From Marinibaculum pumilum (GTDB lineage Bacteria; Pseudomonadota; Alphaproteobacteria; Ferrovibrionales; Ferrovibrionaceae), in contig NZ_JBHRTR010000015.1 of NCBI RefSeq assembly GCF_042646425.1, positions 186,001 through 250,000 of the forward strand: 64,000 nucleotides of DNA, read 5' to 3'. This document shows positions 1 through 10,186 of the stretch, piece after piece. Position numbers and translations under genes: made by a program. The notes under the pieces were generated by a model. The model did not search any database. It worked only from the letters and a program-made list of their open reading frames with translations, and was not told where the DNA came from. The first letter of the stretch is position 1. Every line of letters begins with the position of its first letter.

Positions 1-268
1 TCTGGTACGCGGTGGTGATATGCACCACCGGATGACCGTTGGCCCGGCAGGCCGCCAGCAGCCGCTGCATGCCGGGGATGATCTCCTCGTCGACCTTGTC
101 GCAGGTAAAGGGATTGCCGGGGCGGGTCCAGGCATTGGCCAGGTCGACGCTGACCAGCGCCGGGCGCCGGCCGAAGCCGATGCGGCGCTGGAAGCCGCGT
201 TCGCGGTAGATCCGGCTGCTCTCGTCGAACGCCTGCTGCAGCATGGCGTCGAGGTTCTCCAGGGACAT
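1..268 (-). CDS. Isochorismatase-family cysteine hydrolase (N-carbamoylsarcosine amidase-like), C-terminally cut by the window edge
   Basis: The minus strand reads from an ATG at 268 as MSLENLDAMLQQAFDES..., followed by a RPALVSVDLANAWTRPG segment. That segment is the first beta strand and catalytic-Asp region (Asp in the VDLANA motif) of isochorismatase-like hydrolases, closest in style to N-carbamoylsarcosine amidohydrolases. These cytosolic enzymes cleave C-N bonds of carbamoyl or amide substrates with a Cys-Asp-Lys triad; only the Asp region is inside the window, so the nucleophilic Cys cannot be checked. The gene is divergent from a LysR regulator at 457, a usual arrangement for a substrate-induced catabolic gene. 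The substrate is not inferable. Only about 89 codons are present. Confidence 0.75.
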   Translation of the reverse strand, partial: MSLENLDAMLQQAFDESSRIYRERGFQRRIGFGRRPALVSVDLANAWTRPGNPFTCDKVDEEIIPGMQRLLAACRANGHPVVHITTAYQ

Positions 269-402
269 GACGGCTTCCTTTTCCTGGCGGGGCGGGCGGG
301 CCGTGCCGGATTGCCGGCGCCGGCGGTCGCTCCTATGGATGGACGCAGCCATGGATGGATCTCACGGCGGTGGAAAGGAATGGCCGTTTCGGCAGGACTT
401 GA

Positions 403-415
403 TGCATGCCATGCA
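403..415 (+). promoter_or_regulatory. Candidate LysR operator (T-N11-A dyad) between the divergent hydrolase and regulator genes
   Basis: TGCATGCCATGCA is a perfect 6-bp inverted repeat around a single C and fits the T-N11-A LysR box. It lies 41 bp upstream of the regulator ATG and about 135 bp upstream of the hydrolase start, where a LysR protein usually represses itself and activates its divergent partner. The assignment is by motif and position only. Confidence 0.4.
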
Positions 416-456
416 GCCGTCACATCACGGGGCCCGATGCTCGGAGGAGGGACAGG

Positions 457-1365
457 ATGAAGCGTCTGCCGGAACTGGCCTCGATCACCGCCTTCCTGAC
501 GGTTGCCGAAGAGCTCAATTTCCGCCGGGCGGCGGAACGTCTGGCGGTCGACCAGACGGCGCTGTCCCGCCGGATCAAGGCGCTGGAGCACCAGCTCGGC
601 TATCAGCTCCTGCACCGCACGACCCACGATGTGCGCCTGACCGCGGCAGGGGAGGCGTTCCACGACGCCAATCGCAGCCTGGTCGCCGGGCTGGCGGCGG
701 CGGTGGAGCGTGGCGCCCGCATCGCCAGCGGGCAGAGCGGCCATCTCCGCATTGCCTACATGACCTTCGCGGCGGTCGAGCTGATGCCGGCCGCGGTGCG
801 GGCGTTCGGCATCCGGCACCCGCATGTCGGCCTGTCGCTCGACTATCAGCCCACCCAGGCGCAAAAGCTGGCGCTTGCGCGTGGCGAGGTCGATATCGGC
901 CTGATGCTGGGCCCGTTCGAGCACAGCGATTTCGAGACCCTGGTCCTGGCGGAAGAGGGGCTCGTGCTGATCGCGCCGGAAGGGCATCCCCTGGCCGGGG
1001 CGGAAGCACCGTCCCTGGCGGAGATCGGCCGGCAGCCCCTGGTCCTGGGCACGGACCGGCAATGGGACTTCTATCGCGCGCGCATCGACGAGGTTTTTGC
1101 GGCGCGCGGGATCTGCCCCCGGGTTGCGTTCCAGGCACCCAGCCTGTTCGGCATTCTGGGCCTGGTGCGCGCGGGCCTGGGGATCACCCTCGTCCCCGGA
1201 TCCATGCTCGGCTTCTGTCCGCGGGGCCTCGCGGCGCGGCCGGTCGCCGATGCCGGCGCCCCGATGCAGAGCATCGCGGCCTGGCGGCGGCCGGCGGAAG
1301 GCCTGGTGCGGGAGTTCGTGGCCGATCTCCGACGCCTGGCGGTGCATCGCGCTGACCCCGGATGA
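457..1365 (+). CDS. LysR-family transcriptional regulator
   Basis: A 302-residue protein, the usual LysR length. The N-terminal winged HTH is visible around residues 6-60 (FLTVAEELNFRRAAERL, then QTALSRRIKALEHQLG), followed by a two-lobed LysR substrate-binding domain from about residue 90. The ATG at 457 is chosen because GGAGGAGGGACAGG directly precedes it and the protein then starts at the normal point relative to the HTH; the frame is open further upstream to 406 without a ribosome site. It is divergent from the isochorismatase-like hydrolase, which it probably controls through the palindrome at 403-415. The inducer is unknown. Confidence 0.9.
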   Translation: MKRLPELASITAFLTVAEELNFRRAAERLAVDQTALSRRIKALEHQLGYQLLHRTTHDVRLTAAGEAFHDANRSLVAGLAAAVERGARIASGQSGHLRIAYMTFAAVELMPAAVRAFGIRHPHVGLSLDYQPTQAQKLALARGEVDIGLMLGPFEHSDFETLVLAEEGLVLIAPEGHPLAGAEAPSLAEIGRQPLVLGTDRQWDFYRARIDEVFAARGICPRVAFQAPSLFGILGLVRAGLGITLVPGSMLGFCPRGLAARPVADAGAPMQSIAAWRRPAEGLVREFVADLRRLAVHRADPG

Positions 1366-1436
1366 CCGCAGGCGGGGCGGCAGCCCCTGCTGAGGGGCAG
1401 GCGCGAACGGGAGCGCAGAAACAACCGGGAGCGCAG

Positions 1437-1471
1437 AAAAACGAACAGGGGGCGGTGGTGCCGCCCCCTGT
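1437..1471 (-). terminator. Rho-independent terminator of rne
   Basis: An 11-bp perfect stem (ACAGGGGGCGG / CCGCCCCCTGT, 1445-1455 and 1461-1471) with a 5-base loop. On the minus strand it is followed after three bases by five T (1441-1437). It stands 65 bp downstream of the rne stop. On the plus strand no T-run follows, so it serves rne rather than the LysR gene. Confidence 0.75.
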
Positions 1472-1535
1472 CGTCATTCCCGTTCCTGTCCGGCCTGCCC
1501 CTCAGCGGGGGCCGGTCGATCGTTTCGGCCGCGCG

Positions 1536-4500
1536 TCAGTCCTGGCCGGTGCCGGCATTGCCGTCCTCGCCCGGGCGGGCGGACCGGCGCCACCAGCCAC
1601 GGCGCGGGCCGTTGCTGGCGTCCGAACCGGCCGCAGCTGGATATTCCTCCGGCGTCAGGACGGCGCCGGTCGCGGGCTCCTCAGACCGCGCTGCAGGCTC
1701 CTCCGGTTGTGCGGAGGGCGCAGCAGTCCGATCGTCAGCCGTGCCGCTGTCCTCATCGGCCGCAGGGGCAGGCACCGCCGGCGCAGCTTCCTGGGAGACA
1801 GCAGCCTCCCGGGGCGCGTCGGGCTCTTCGTCCGGAGCCGCCGGATCACTTGAGACAGCTTCGGCCGCCGGCTCCTCTACCTCTGCTCCGGCTCCGGCAT
1901 GGGCGGTTGCGGCCTCCGGTTCTCCGGTGTCGTCCGCGACGCTCACGGCTTCGCCGGCGCCAGAATCCTCCGCAGCGGCTGCTGGCCCGGCATCGGCTGC
2001 CGCGGCAGGTTCGGTTTCCTGACGATCGTCGGCCGCTGCCGGCGCGGCAACGTCCTGGCCGCCGGCGCCGTGCTCCGGCGATGGGGCGGGGGCCTGCTCG
2101 GCATCGTCGACGCGGGCTTCGTCGGCCTGGGCCTCGACGGGCTGGTCGTCGACGGCCTGGTCCTCGGTTCCGCCCTGGCCGGCGGCATCTCCTTCTGCGG
2201 GCTGGTCCTGATCGGTCCTGTCCGCGGCGAAGGAGGTCGCGGCTTCGGTCTCCTGCTGCTGGCGGTGAGCCGGGTCGGCGGAATCCTCTGCCGTGCCGTC
2301 GCTGTCGCCGTCATCGCCGGATGCGGCGACCTGGTCCGTCCCATCCTCCCGGTCCTGACGCCGCCGCCGGCGACGACCGCCGCGGCGCCCGCGCCGCCGG
2401 CCGCGGCGACCCGACTGTCCGTCATCGTCGCCCGCGGCTTCCTGGCCGCCGGAATCGCCGTCGCCGTCATCCTCGTCCTCGCGGCCGTCGGCATCGGACT
2501 CCTCGGCGCTGGCCGCCAGCGGCTGCTCGCCGTCTTCGCCTTCGCCGTCTCCGTCGCCAGCCGTGCGGGCTTCCTCGCCGGCCTCCTCGCCGTTGCGCCG
2601 GCGCCGGCGCCGGCGCCGCTTGCCGCCGCGCCGATCGCCCTTCTGCTGGCCGTCATNNNNNNNNNNNNNNNNNNNNNNNNNNNNNNNNNNNNNNNNNNNN
2701 NNNNNNNNNNNNNNNNNNNNNNNNNNNNNNNNNNNNNNNNNNNNNNNNNNNNNNNNNNNNNACCGCGGCAGCTTCGGCTTCCGGCTCGCTGTCGGACTCG
2801 TCCTCGTCCTCGTCGTCATCCTCGCTGCGATAGGGCACGCTTTCGGCGGTGATCACCTTCTGCACCGGCGGCTCGCCGTCGCTGCGGGTCTTGCTGCGCT
2901 CCAGGCTGAAATCGGACGGGCCCAGCTCGTCGTCGTTCTTCACCAGGACGCGAATGCCGTAGCGGCCCTCGATCTCCTGCAGGACCTCGCGCTTGCTGTT
3001 CAGCAGGTAGATCGCGACGGTGGTGGGGACGATCAGCGTGACCTCGGCGCTGCGCTCGCGGATGCCCTCGTCCTCGGCGGCGCGGATCGCCCTGATCGCG
3101 GCCGATTCCACCGACCGCACATGGCCCTGGCCGTCGCAATGCGGGCAGACCACCATCGACTGCTCGACCAGGCTCGGCCGCAGCCGCTGGCGGGACATCT
3201 CCAGCAGCCCGAAGGAGGAGATCCGCCCCACCTGGATCCGGGCGCGGTCCAGCTTCAGGCATTCCTTCAGCTTGCGCTCGACATTGCGGGCGTTGCGGCC
3301 GTCGTCCATGTCGATGAAGTCGATGACGATCAGACCGGCCATGTCGCGCAGGCGCAGCTGGCGGGCGACCTCTTCGGCCGCCTCCATGTTGGTCTTGTAG
3401 GCCGTCCCCTCGATGTTGTGCTCCTTCGTGGAGCGGCCCGAATTGACGTCGATGGCGACCAGCGCCTCGGTGGCGTTGATGACGATATAGCCGCCGGACT
3501 TCAGCTGGACGGTCGGATAGAACATCTCGTCCAGCTGGTTCTCCACCTGATAGCGGTGGAACAGCGGGATCCGGTCCTTGTAGGGCTGCACCCGCTTCGA
3601 ATGGCTGGGCATCAGCATCTTCATGAAGTCCTTGGCGTGGCGATAGCCGTTCTCGCCCTCCACCAGGACCTCGTCGACATCCTTGTTGTAGACGTCGCGG
3701 ATCGCCCGCTTGATCAGGTTTGCCTCCTCATAGACCAGGCAGGGCGCCATGGAGGCCAGGGTCAGTTCGCGGATATTGTCCCAGGTGCGCAGCAGGAACT
3801 CGAAGTCGCGCTTGATCTCCGCGCGCGTGCGCTCCATCCCGGCGGTGCGCACGATCATGCCCATCCCCTCGGGCACGTCGAGCTCGCCGGTGATCCCTTT
3901 CAGCCGCTTGCGGTCGGTGGCGGAGACGATCTTGCGGCTGATGCCGCCGCCATTCGGCGAATTCGGCATCAGGACGCAGTAGCGGCCGGCCAGCGACATA
4001 TAGGTGGTCAGCGCCGCGCCCTTGTTGCCGCGCTCTTCCTTCACGACCTGCACCAGCAGGATCTGGCGCCGCTTGATGACTTCCTGGATCTTGTAGCGAC
4101 GGGTCAGGGGCCGGCGCTTGCTGCTGCGGCGGCGGACCTCGTCGACCGCATCGCCGCCGAAGGCCTCGACCTGGTCGTCCCGCTCTTCCGCCGGACGGTC
4201 CTCGTCATCGACCTCGGCCAGCATAAGGGCCTGCGGCTCCTGCGTGCCGTCGACATCCCCGGCTGCGTCCCCTGCGGCGGTCGGCTCATCCCGCTGCGGC
4301 CGGCCGTCGCTCCCCGCTTCGGTGTCCTGGTCGCCATGCGCCACGGCCGAGGTTTCCCGGTCGTCGTCATACCGGTCCTCGTCATACCGGTCGTCGTCGT
4401 CCTGGTCGCCGTCATGCCGGCTGTCCGTGTCGGCAGCGGCCGGCTGCCAAGCCCCGGCATTGCCCCCGGCATTACCCTGCGGGTCCTCGTCCGCGCCAAA

Positions 4501-5157
4501 GCCGAACAGGCGCGCCACCCGCCGCAGGCCGCTGCGCTCGGGCAGGGTCGCTGCGGGCAGGTCGGCAGGGGAGGCAGGCTGGGCCGAAGCCTCCGGCTCG
4601 GCGCGAGCATATTCGTCGTCGCCGGTCGGGGCATCCGCCGCCCCGGCAGGAAGCGCCGCGGCAACCTGGCCGGCGGGGGCTCCCTCCTCGGCCGTGGCAT
4701 CGCCGCTGCTGCCGGCATCGCTACCCTGGGTCTCGCCGCCCTGGGTCTCGCTGCCCTGGGTCTCGCTGCCCTGGGCGTCGCGGCGTCCCCGGCCGGCGGC
4801 CGCCCCCTCCTTGCCGGAGGTCTCTTCCTCTTCTTCCTCGTCGTCGTCGTCATCCTCGTCGGCAGCGGCGGCTTCGGCCTCCTCCTGCTTCAGGCGCTCC
4901 CGGTCGGCGACGGGGATCTGGTAGTAGTCGGGATGGATTTCGTTGAAGGCGAGGAAGCCGTGCCGGTTGCCGCCGAAATCGACGAAGGCGGCCTGCAGCG
5001 ACGGCTCGACCCGGGTGACGCGGGCCAGGTAGATATTGCCCTTGAGCGGACGCCGAGCGGCGGTCTCGAAGTCAAACTCCTCGACCCTGTTCCCCTTTAC
5101 GACGACGACCCGCGTCTCTTCTTCGTGGGTCGCGTCGATCAGCATGCGTGTTGCCAT
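1536..5157 (-). CDS. rne: Ribonuclease E (Rne/Rng family), interrupted by an assembly gap
   Basis: Single-strand endoribonuclease that matures rRNA and tRNA, starts mRNA decay and scaffolds the degradosome. The protein starts MATRMLIDATHEEETRVVVV at 5157, the standard alphaproteobacterial N terminus; an in-frame extension to 5238 looks non-coding. The S1 domain is split by a long acidic insertion (about residues 95-330) rich in Asp/Glu, with GSETQ-type repeats. The catalytic core follows: ATEALVAIDVNSGRST (catalytic Asp), VIDFIDMDDGRNARNVE (second Asp) and the CPHCDGQG zinc-link motif. After the 2657-2761 gap a Lys/Arg- then Ala/Glu-rich disordered tail ends with a WWRRSARPG segment before the TGA at 1536. 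The two halves lie in different frames across the 105-N run, so the gap length is only nominal. One gene is the natural reading. Confidence 0.92.
2657..2761. other. rne: Assembly gap (105 N) inside rne
   Basis: The run of N falls in the low-complexity tail of RNase E, between an Asp/Glu-rich stretch (SEDDDEDEDESDSEPEAEA) and a Lys/Arg-rich stretch. Reading frames on the two sides are offset by one base given 105 N, so the true distance is not 105 modulo 3. The missing DNA is probably a repetitive Glu/Ala/Arg-coding segment that did not assemble. Confidence 0.95.
4724..4783 (-). repeat. 15-bp tandem repeat (4 units) in the acidic insertion of rne
   Basis: Plus-strand unit CCCTGGGTCTCGCTG repeats at 4724, 4739, 4754 and 4769 with one or a few changes per unit. 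On the coding strand it gives GSETQ / GGETQ / DAQGS-type pentapeptides in the S1-domain insertion, and it keeps the reading frame. Confidence 0.85.
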
Positions 5158-6115
5158 GTGTAGACGTGCTCCGTAGCGGTCGGACCGCTGCCGCGCCGCC
5201 AGGGCGCAGCAAGATCGGACAGCCGCAAAGGCGGGCAATCCGGCCGCTTGTAGGTGGGGGCGAGCGGCGCGGGCGCGGTCGCGCGGGCATTGGGATGCGC
5301 GCGGCAGCGTGGCGTTCGGTCGCCGGGATGGTTGTGTCTGCGCGGTCGGTTCTCGGCCGTGGCGAACATGCCCGGCCCTGGGCCCCCGGCGTCCGCGCGG
5401 GGCGCCGTCCGGCGGCGATGGCGCCGGGCCGCGCAGGCCCTGCGGTATCGTCCGTCCTGGAAATGTGGGGCAGGTTCAGATGCATTCCTTGCCGACTCTG
5501 TCGGGTTTCTCCTTGCCGCCGCCGGCCGGGGACCCGGTTCGACGGCGGCCGATCCGCCTCCGTCCCTGGCCTTGCGGTCCGGAGCGAGGGCGTTTGCCGC
5601 TGTTCCCGGCGCTACTCCTGGCCGAAGCGACCTGACAGGGCAGGTCCGCTCGGGCGGCTGAGGGCGGCGGGAACCGCGGCAGCATCCGGCATATCCGGTT
5701 CGCCAGACATGTCACGCCAACGCTGGGATTCGGTCCGAGCTTCGCCTCTGTGCCAAGCCAGCGACGGGCCGCCTCCGAAGGGGGCGGCGGGCAACCAGCA
5801 TAGCGGTTGATGCATGGCCGGCACCGGCCCGTCCCTCGGCTTCGAGCCTCGGCTGATCGGGCAATGGCCTGGCAGCAGCATCGGCAGAGGGCGACGGCAG
5901 GGCGATGTCTGGCCCTTCGATGCCCTGGATCCGTGTCAGGACCCTGAGATGCAGTGCAATTGTAAACCGCAGTGCGGCAATATGCCAGTGCTCCGCGCTG
6001 CATTGCGGCGGGCCGCTTCACAATCGCCGGATCGCGGCCGACGGAGGGACGGTTTCCTTGTGTCTGAAGCTCCGCATTGGCAAGATCTGGTAGAGTGATG
6101 CGCCCAAGGCCCAAT
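5158..6115. other. Long gene-free region between divergent rne and amiC
   Basis: About 950 bases without a convincing gene on either strand; the open frames present have no ribosome sites and no family features. It should hold the rne promoter and leader (RNase E genes often have a long leader used in autoregulation) and the amiC promoter. A near-consensus -10 (TACAAT) can be read on the minus strand near 5960, but no -35 sits at a proper distance. I could not fix any promoter. Confidence 0.5.
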
Positions 6116-7402
6116 ATGTCTATGACCGGTCACATTCTGCCACGTGCCATGGCATGGTCGCGATCCGTCATGGCCCGACCTCGGGCTTCTCTCTGCCTGC
6201 CGGTCTGGGCCTGTCTTCTGGTCGCGGCCTGCCTGTTGCTGCCGCTTCGCGATGCCATGGCGTCGCCGGTCGTCCATGCGGCACGAATCGGCGAACATGG
6301 CGAAGTCACCCGCTTCGTACTGGAGACCGACCGTCCGCTGGACGGTCATCTGTTCTACCTGCAGAACCCGGACCGGATCGTGCTCGACCTGCCGGAGGCG
6401 GAGTGGGAACTGTCGGCAGCGGACGGCGATGCCATGGGCGGCTTTACCGGTCGCGGCGTGATCCGCGCCTTCCGCTATGGCCTGTTCCAACCCGGGACCT
6501 CGCGCCTGGTGCTGGACCTTGCCCGACCCGCGACGGTCGCGCGGCAGTTCCTGCTGCAGCCTGCCGGCGCCATGCCCCATTACCGGTTTGTCCTGGACCT
6601 GGAGCCGGCCGACAGAACCGCCTTCGGCCGGGCCGCGGGGAGCACGGCGCCCAAGGTGCAGCGGGCGGCGATTCCCGCGCCGGCGGTGAAGCCGCGCGGC
6701 GACACCGACAGGCAGGTGGTGGTGATCGATGCCGGCCATGGCGGCGTCGACCCGGGCGCGATCGGCATCAGCGGCCTGCACGAAAAGGACGTGACCCTGG
6801 CTGTCGCGATCAAGACCGCCAACCTGCTGCGGCGCAGCGGCCGGTATGACGTCTACCTGACCCGCGACCGCGACGTCTTCCTGAAGCTGCGGGAGCGGGT
6901 GGCGATCGCGCGTGCGCGCGGCGCCGACCTTTTCGTCTCCATCCATGCGGATTCGGTGGGAGATCCCTCGGTGCGGGGCGGTGCCGTCTATACCCTGTCG
7001 GAGACCGCCTCCGACAAGGAGGCGGCGGCCCTGGCCGCGCAGGAGAACAAGGCGGATCTGATCGCCGGTGTCGATCTGGGTGGCGAAAACGACGATGTTG
7101 CCTCGATCCTCATCGACCTGGTGCAGCGGGACACCAAGAACCGCTCGGCGGAGATGGCCAGCTTCACCGTCGACGAACTGCGACAGCAGGCGCGAGTGCG
7201 CACGCGCCCCCATCGCTTTGCCGGCTTCCGGGTGCTGAAGGCGCCGGACGTGCCCTCGGTGCTGGTGGAACTGGGCTTCATGTCGAACCGTGACGACGAA
7301 GCGATGCTCCGCGGCGATGCGGGCCAATTGCGACTTGCGCGCGCGATCGCGGCGGCCATCGACCGTTTCCTGGCGCGGCGGGAAGCGGCGGTCCGCCAAT
7401 AG
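6116..7402 (+). CDS. amiC: N-acetylmuramoyl-L-alanine amidase (AMIN + Amidase_3), exported
   Basis: Periplasmic zinc amidase that cleaves the MurNAc-L-Ala bond during septum splitting. An N-terminal signal region (hydrophobic CLPVWACLLVAACLLLP) ends near AMA/SPVV, followed by an AMIN domain (about residues 60-160) that targets the septum or peptidoglycan. The catalytic Amidase_3 domain then shows DAGHGGVDPGAIG (zinc His), LHEKDV (Glu), FVSIHADS (zinc His) and VLVELGFMSN (catalytic Glu). The start is uncertain. ATG 6116 has AAGG eight bases upstream, ATG 6098 is also possible, and ATG 6170 would give the most compact signal peptide. PBP1a follows 143 bp downstream on the same strand, as is common in alphaproteobacteria. 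Confidence 0.9.
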   Translation: MSMTGHILPRAMAWSRSVMARPRASLCLPVWACLLVAACLLLPLRDAMASPVVHAARIGEHGEVTRFVLETDRPLDGHLFYLQNPDRIVLDLPEAEWELSAADGDAMGGFTGRGVIRAFRYGLFQPGTSRLVLDLARPATVARQFLLQPAGAMPHYRFVLDLEPADRTAFGRAAGSTAPKVQRAAIPAPAVKPRGDTDRQVVVIDAGHGGVDPGAIGISGLHEKDVTLAVAIKTANLLRRSGRYDVYLTRDRDVFLKLRERVAIARARGADLFVSIHADSVGDPSVRGGAVYTLSETASDKEAAALAAQENKADLIAGVDLGGENDDVASILIDLVQRDTKNRSAEMASFTVDELRQQARVRTRPHRFAGFRVLKAPDVPSVLVELGFMSNRDDEAMLRGDAGQLRLARAIAAAIDRFLARREAAVRQ

Positions 7403-7545
7403 GCCCGCGCCGGACGAGGACGGGGGGCAGGCATGCGCCGGGAACGGCCGGCTGTGGCGCGGGCGCCACATCATCGCCATATTGAGCGCGCTAGGCTGCG
7501 CTCCGGGAACCGGTCCGCCGGTCCCGCGGTTCACCCCAGGGTCCC

Positions 7546-10047
7546 ATGAGCATTCTCAGATTCTTCTCCTTCCTCGTCCTGCTCGGCGTCATCGGTGCGA
7601 TCGCCGTCGCCGGGGTCGTGGTCTACGGGCTTTGGCACTACGGGCGCGACCTGCCGGAATATGCGCAGCTGGCGGAATACGAGCCGCCGGTGGCCAGTCG
7701 CGCCTATGCCGGCGACGGCCGCCTGCTGGCGGAATTCGCGCGCGAGAACCGGCTCTACGTGCCGATCGAGTCGATCCCGAAGCGGGTGAAGGACGCCTTC
7801 CTGGCGGCCGAGGACAAGTATTTCTACGACCATAAGGGCGTGAACTTCCTGTCGATCGGCCGGGCCGTGCTGCAGAACGTTCAGAACTACCTGGACAACC
7901 GGCGTCCGGTCGGCGCCTCCACCATCACCCAGCAGGTGGCGAAGAACTTCCTTCTGACCAACGAGGTCTCCGTCGACCGCAAGGTGCGCGAGGCGCTGCT
8001 CGCCATGCGGATCGAGAAGGCGCTGTCCAAGGACCGGATCCTCGAACTCTACCTGAACGAGATCTTCCTCGGCCACCGTTCCTACGGGGTCGCCGCCGCC
8101 GCGCTGAACTATTTCGACAAGACCCTGGAGGAGCTGACCATCGAGGAGGCGGCCTTCCTCGCCGCCCTGCCGAAGGGGCCGAGCAACTACGATCCCGAGC
8201 GTCACCCGGCGCGCGCCAAGCAGCGGCGCGACTGGGTGATCGGCGAGATGGCCGAAGCCGGCTTCATCGGCGCGGCAGAGGCGGTGGCGGCGAAGGCGGT
8301 ACCCCTGACCCTGCGGCCCCGCCGCAAGGTCGAGACGGTGGATGCCGACTGGATCTCCGAGGAGGTGCGCCGCACCCTGCTCGACCGCATGGGCGAGGAG
8401 GCGGTCTATGGCGGCGGCCTGATGGTCAGCAGCACCGTCGATCCCGATCTGCAGGCCCTGGGCGAGCGGGTGCTGCGCGACGGCCTGGAAGCCTATGATC
8501 GCCGGCACGGCTGGCGCGGCCCGCTGGCCGAACTGTCGATGGATGCCCTCGCCAGCGATCGCGCGGCGGCGGCGGCCCTGGCCGAACTGCCGGACAGCAA
8601 GGGGCTGCGGCCGGGCTGGGAGCGGGCGGTGGTCACCGATATCGACGCCAAGGGGGTGGGTATCGTCTTTGCCGACGCCCGCAGCGGCCGCATTCCCTTC
8701 GCCGCGATGGAATGGGCGCGCCCCTGGCGGGAGGAGCAGCGGGTCGGCCGCGAGCCGCGCAAGCCGTCGGACGTGCTGAACCCCGGCGATGTGGTGGCCG
8801 TGTCGCCGCGCAGGAACAAGGAAGGCGCGGCCGTCGAGGGCGAATTCGCGCTGGAACAGGTGCCCGACGTGAACGGCGCCCTGGTCGCCATGGACCCGCA
8901 TACAGGCCGGGTGCTGGCGATGGTTGGCGGCTGGGACTTCCAGTCCAACCAGTACAACCGCGCCACCCAGGCCAGGCGGCAGCCGGGCTCCGCCTTCAAG
9001 CCCTTCGTCTACGCCGCCGCGCTGGACAGCGGCTATACGCCGGCCACGATCGTCGTCGACGGGCCGATCTCGCTGCCGCAGGGACCGGGCCTGCCGGACT
9101 GGACGCCGACGAACTATTCCAACCGCTACTACGGCCCCTCGACCATGCGCCTGGGGCTGGAGAAGTCGCGCAACCTGATGACCGTGCGCATGGCCCATGA
9201 CATCGGCATGGAGAAGATCGTCGACTATGCCAGGCGGTTCGGCGTGGACGAGAACATGCCGGCGCTGCTGGCGATGTCGCTGGGCTCCGGCGAGACGACC
9301 CTGATGGACATGTCCGCCGCCTATGCCGAGTTCGTCAATGGCGGCAAGAAGATCACGCCGACCCTGATCGACCGGGTGCAGGACCGCAACGGCCGCACGG
9401 TCTATCGTCACGACACGCGGCCCTGCGACGCATGCGAGCCCCTGGACTTCGCCACCGCCGAGGTGCCGCGGATTCCCGATACCCGCGAGCAGATCATCGA
9501 TCCGCATACCGCCTATCAGGTCGTCTCGATGCTGGAAGGGGTGGTGCAGCGGGGCACCGGCGCCAGGATCAGCGCGATCGGCAAGCCGCTGGCAGGGAAG
9601 ACCGGCACCACCAACGATTCCAAGGATGCCTGGTTCATGGGCTTCTCCCCCGACCTGGTGGTCGGTGTCTTCGTCGGCTTTGACGATCCGAAGACCCTGG
9701 GCCCGCGGGAGACCGGCAGTTCCGCGGCCGTCCCGATCTTCAAGGCGTTCATGGAAGAGGCGCTTGCCGACGATCCCGGTACGCCGTTCCGGGTGCCGCC
9801 GGGGATCCGCCTGGTCCGGGTCAATGCCGCGACCGGCGAGCCCGCCCGCTATGGCGACACCAAGACGATCCTGGAGGCGTTCAAGCCGGGCACCGAGCCC
9901 AATGCCCTCGACCGGCCGCGCGGTGCCGCCTGGGGAAGCGGTGGCTTCGATGACGGCGACGGGATCGACCGCGCGGGCCTGAGCGGGACCTCGGCCGCCC
10001 CGGACCGCCGTGAGGCCGTCACCACCGGCACCGGCGGCCTCTACTGA
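7546..10047 (+). CDS. mrcA: Penicillin-binding protein 1A, bifunctional glycosyltransferase/transpeptidase
   Basis: 833 residues, a normal length for class A PBP1a. One N-terminal membrane anchor (FFSFLVLLGVIGAIAVAGVVVYG) is followed by the GT51 domain with AAEDKYFYDHKGV (catalytic Glu) and GASTITQQVAKNF. A PBP1a-type OB insertion follows, then the transpeptidase with RQPGSAFKPFVYA (SxxK, acylated Ser), an SRN motif in GLEKSRNLMTV, and GKTGTTNDSKDAW (KTG). It polymerises and cross-links peptidoglycan in the periplasm. The start ATG 7546 has an AGGG just upstream. The neighbour amiC gives a wall synthesis and hydrolysis pair. Confidence 0.95.
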   Translation: MSILRFFSFLVLLGVIGAIAVAGVVVYGLWHYGRDLPEYAQLAEYEPPVASRAYAGDGRLLAEFARENRLYVPIESIPKRVKDAFLAAEDKYFYDHKGVNFLSIGRAVLQNVQNYLDNRRPVGASTITQQVAKNFLLTNEVSVDRKVREALLAMRIEKALSKDRILELYLNEIFLGHRSYGVAAAALNYFDKTLEELTIEEAAFLAALPKGPSNYDPERHPARAKQRRDWVIGEMAEAGFIGAAEAVAAKAVPLTLRPRRKVETVDADWISEEVRRTLLDRMGEEAVYGGGLMVSSTVDPDLQALGERVLRDGLEAYDRRHGWRGPLAELSMDALASDRAAAAALAELPDSKGLRPGWERAVVTDIDAKGVGIVFADARSGRIPFAAMEWARPWREEQRVGREPRKPSDVLNPGDVVAVSPRRNKEGAAVEGEFALEQVPDVNGALVAMDPHTGRVLAMVGGWDFQSNQYNRATQARRQPGSAFKPFVYAAALDSGYTPATIVVDGPISLPQGPGLPDWTPTNYSNRYYGPSTMRLGLEKSRNLMTVRMAHDIGMEKIVDYARRFGVDENMPALLAMSLGSGETTLMDMSAAYAEFVNGGKKITPTLIDRVQDRNGRTVYRHDTRPCDACEPLDFATAEVPRIPDTREQIIDPHTAYQVVSMLEGVVQRGTGARISAIGKPLAGKTGTTNDSKDAWFMGFSPDLVVGVFVGFDDPKTLGPRETGSSAAVPIFKAFMEEALADDPGTPFRVPPGIRLVRVNAATGEPARYGDTKTILEAFKPGTEPNALDRPRGAAWGSGGFDDGDGIDRAGLSGTSAAPDRREAVTTGTGGLY

Positions 10048-10186
10048 CCCGGATGGCCGGGCCCGGCCGCGGATCTGGTCTTGCAGCCCGCGACGATGAC
10101 CGCTATCTGACCGTTCCCGCCATCGGCCGGCCCTGGACCCGCTTCCAGCCGCCAGCCGGCGGCCACTATCGAATGGGTGTTTCAAC

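Noticed and set aside
2563..5163. Plus-strand frame of about 860 codons across the assembly gap
   Set aside because: It runs through the N block and is antisense to RNase E; the composition is that of a shadow frame.
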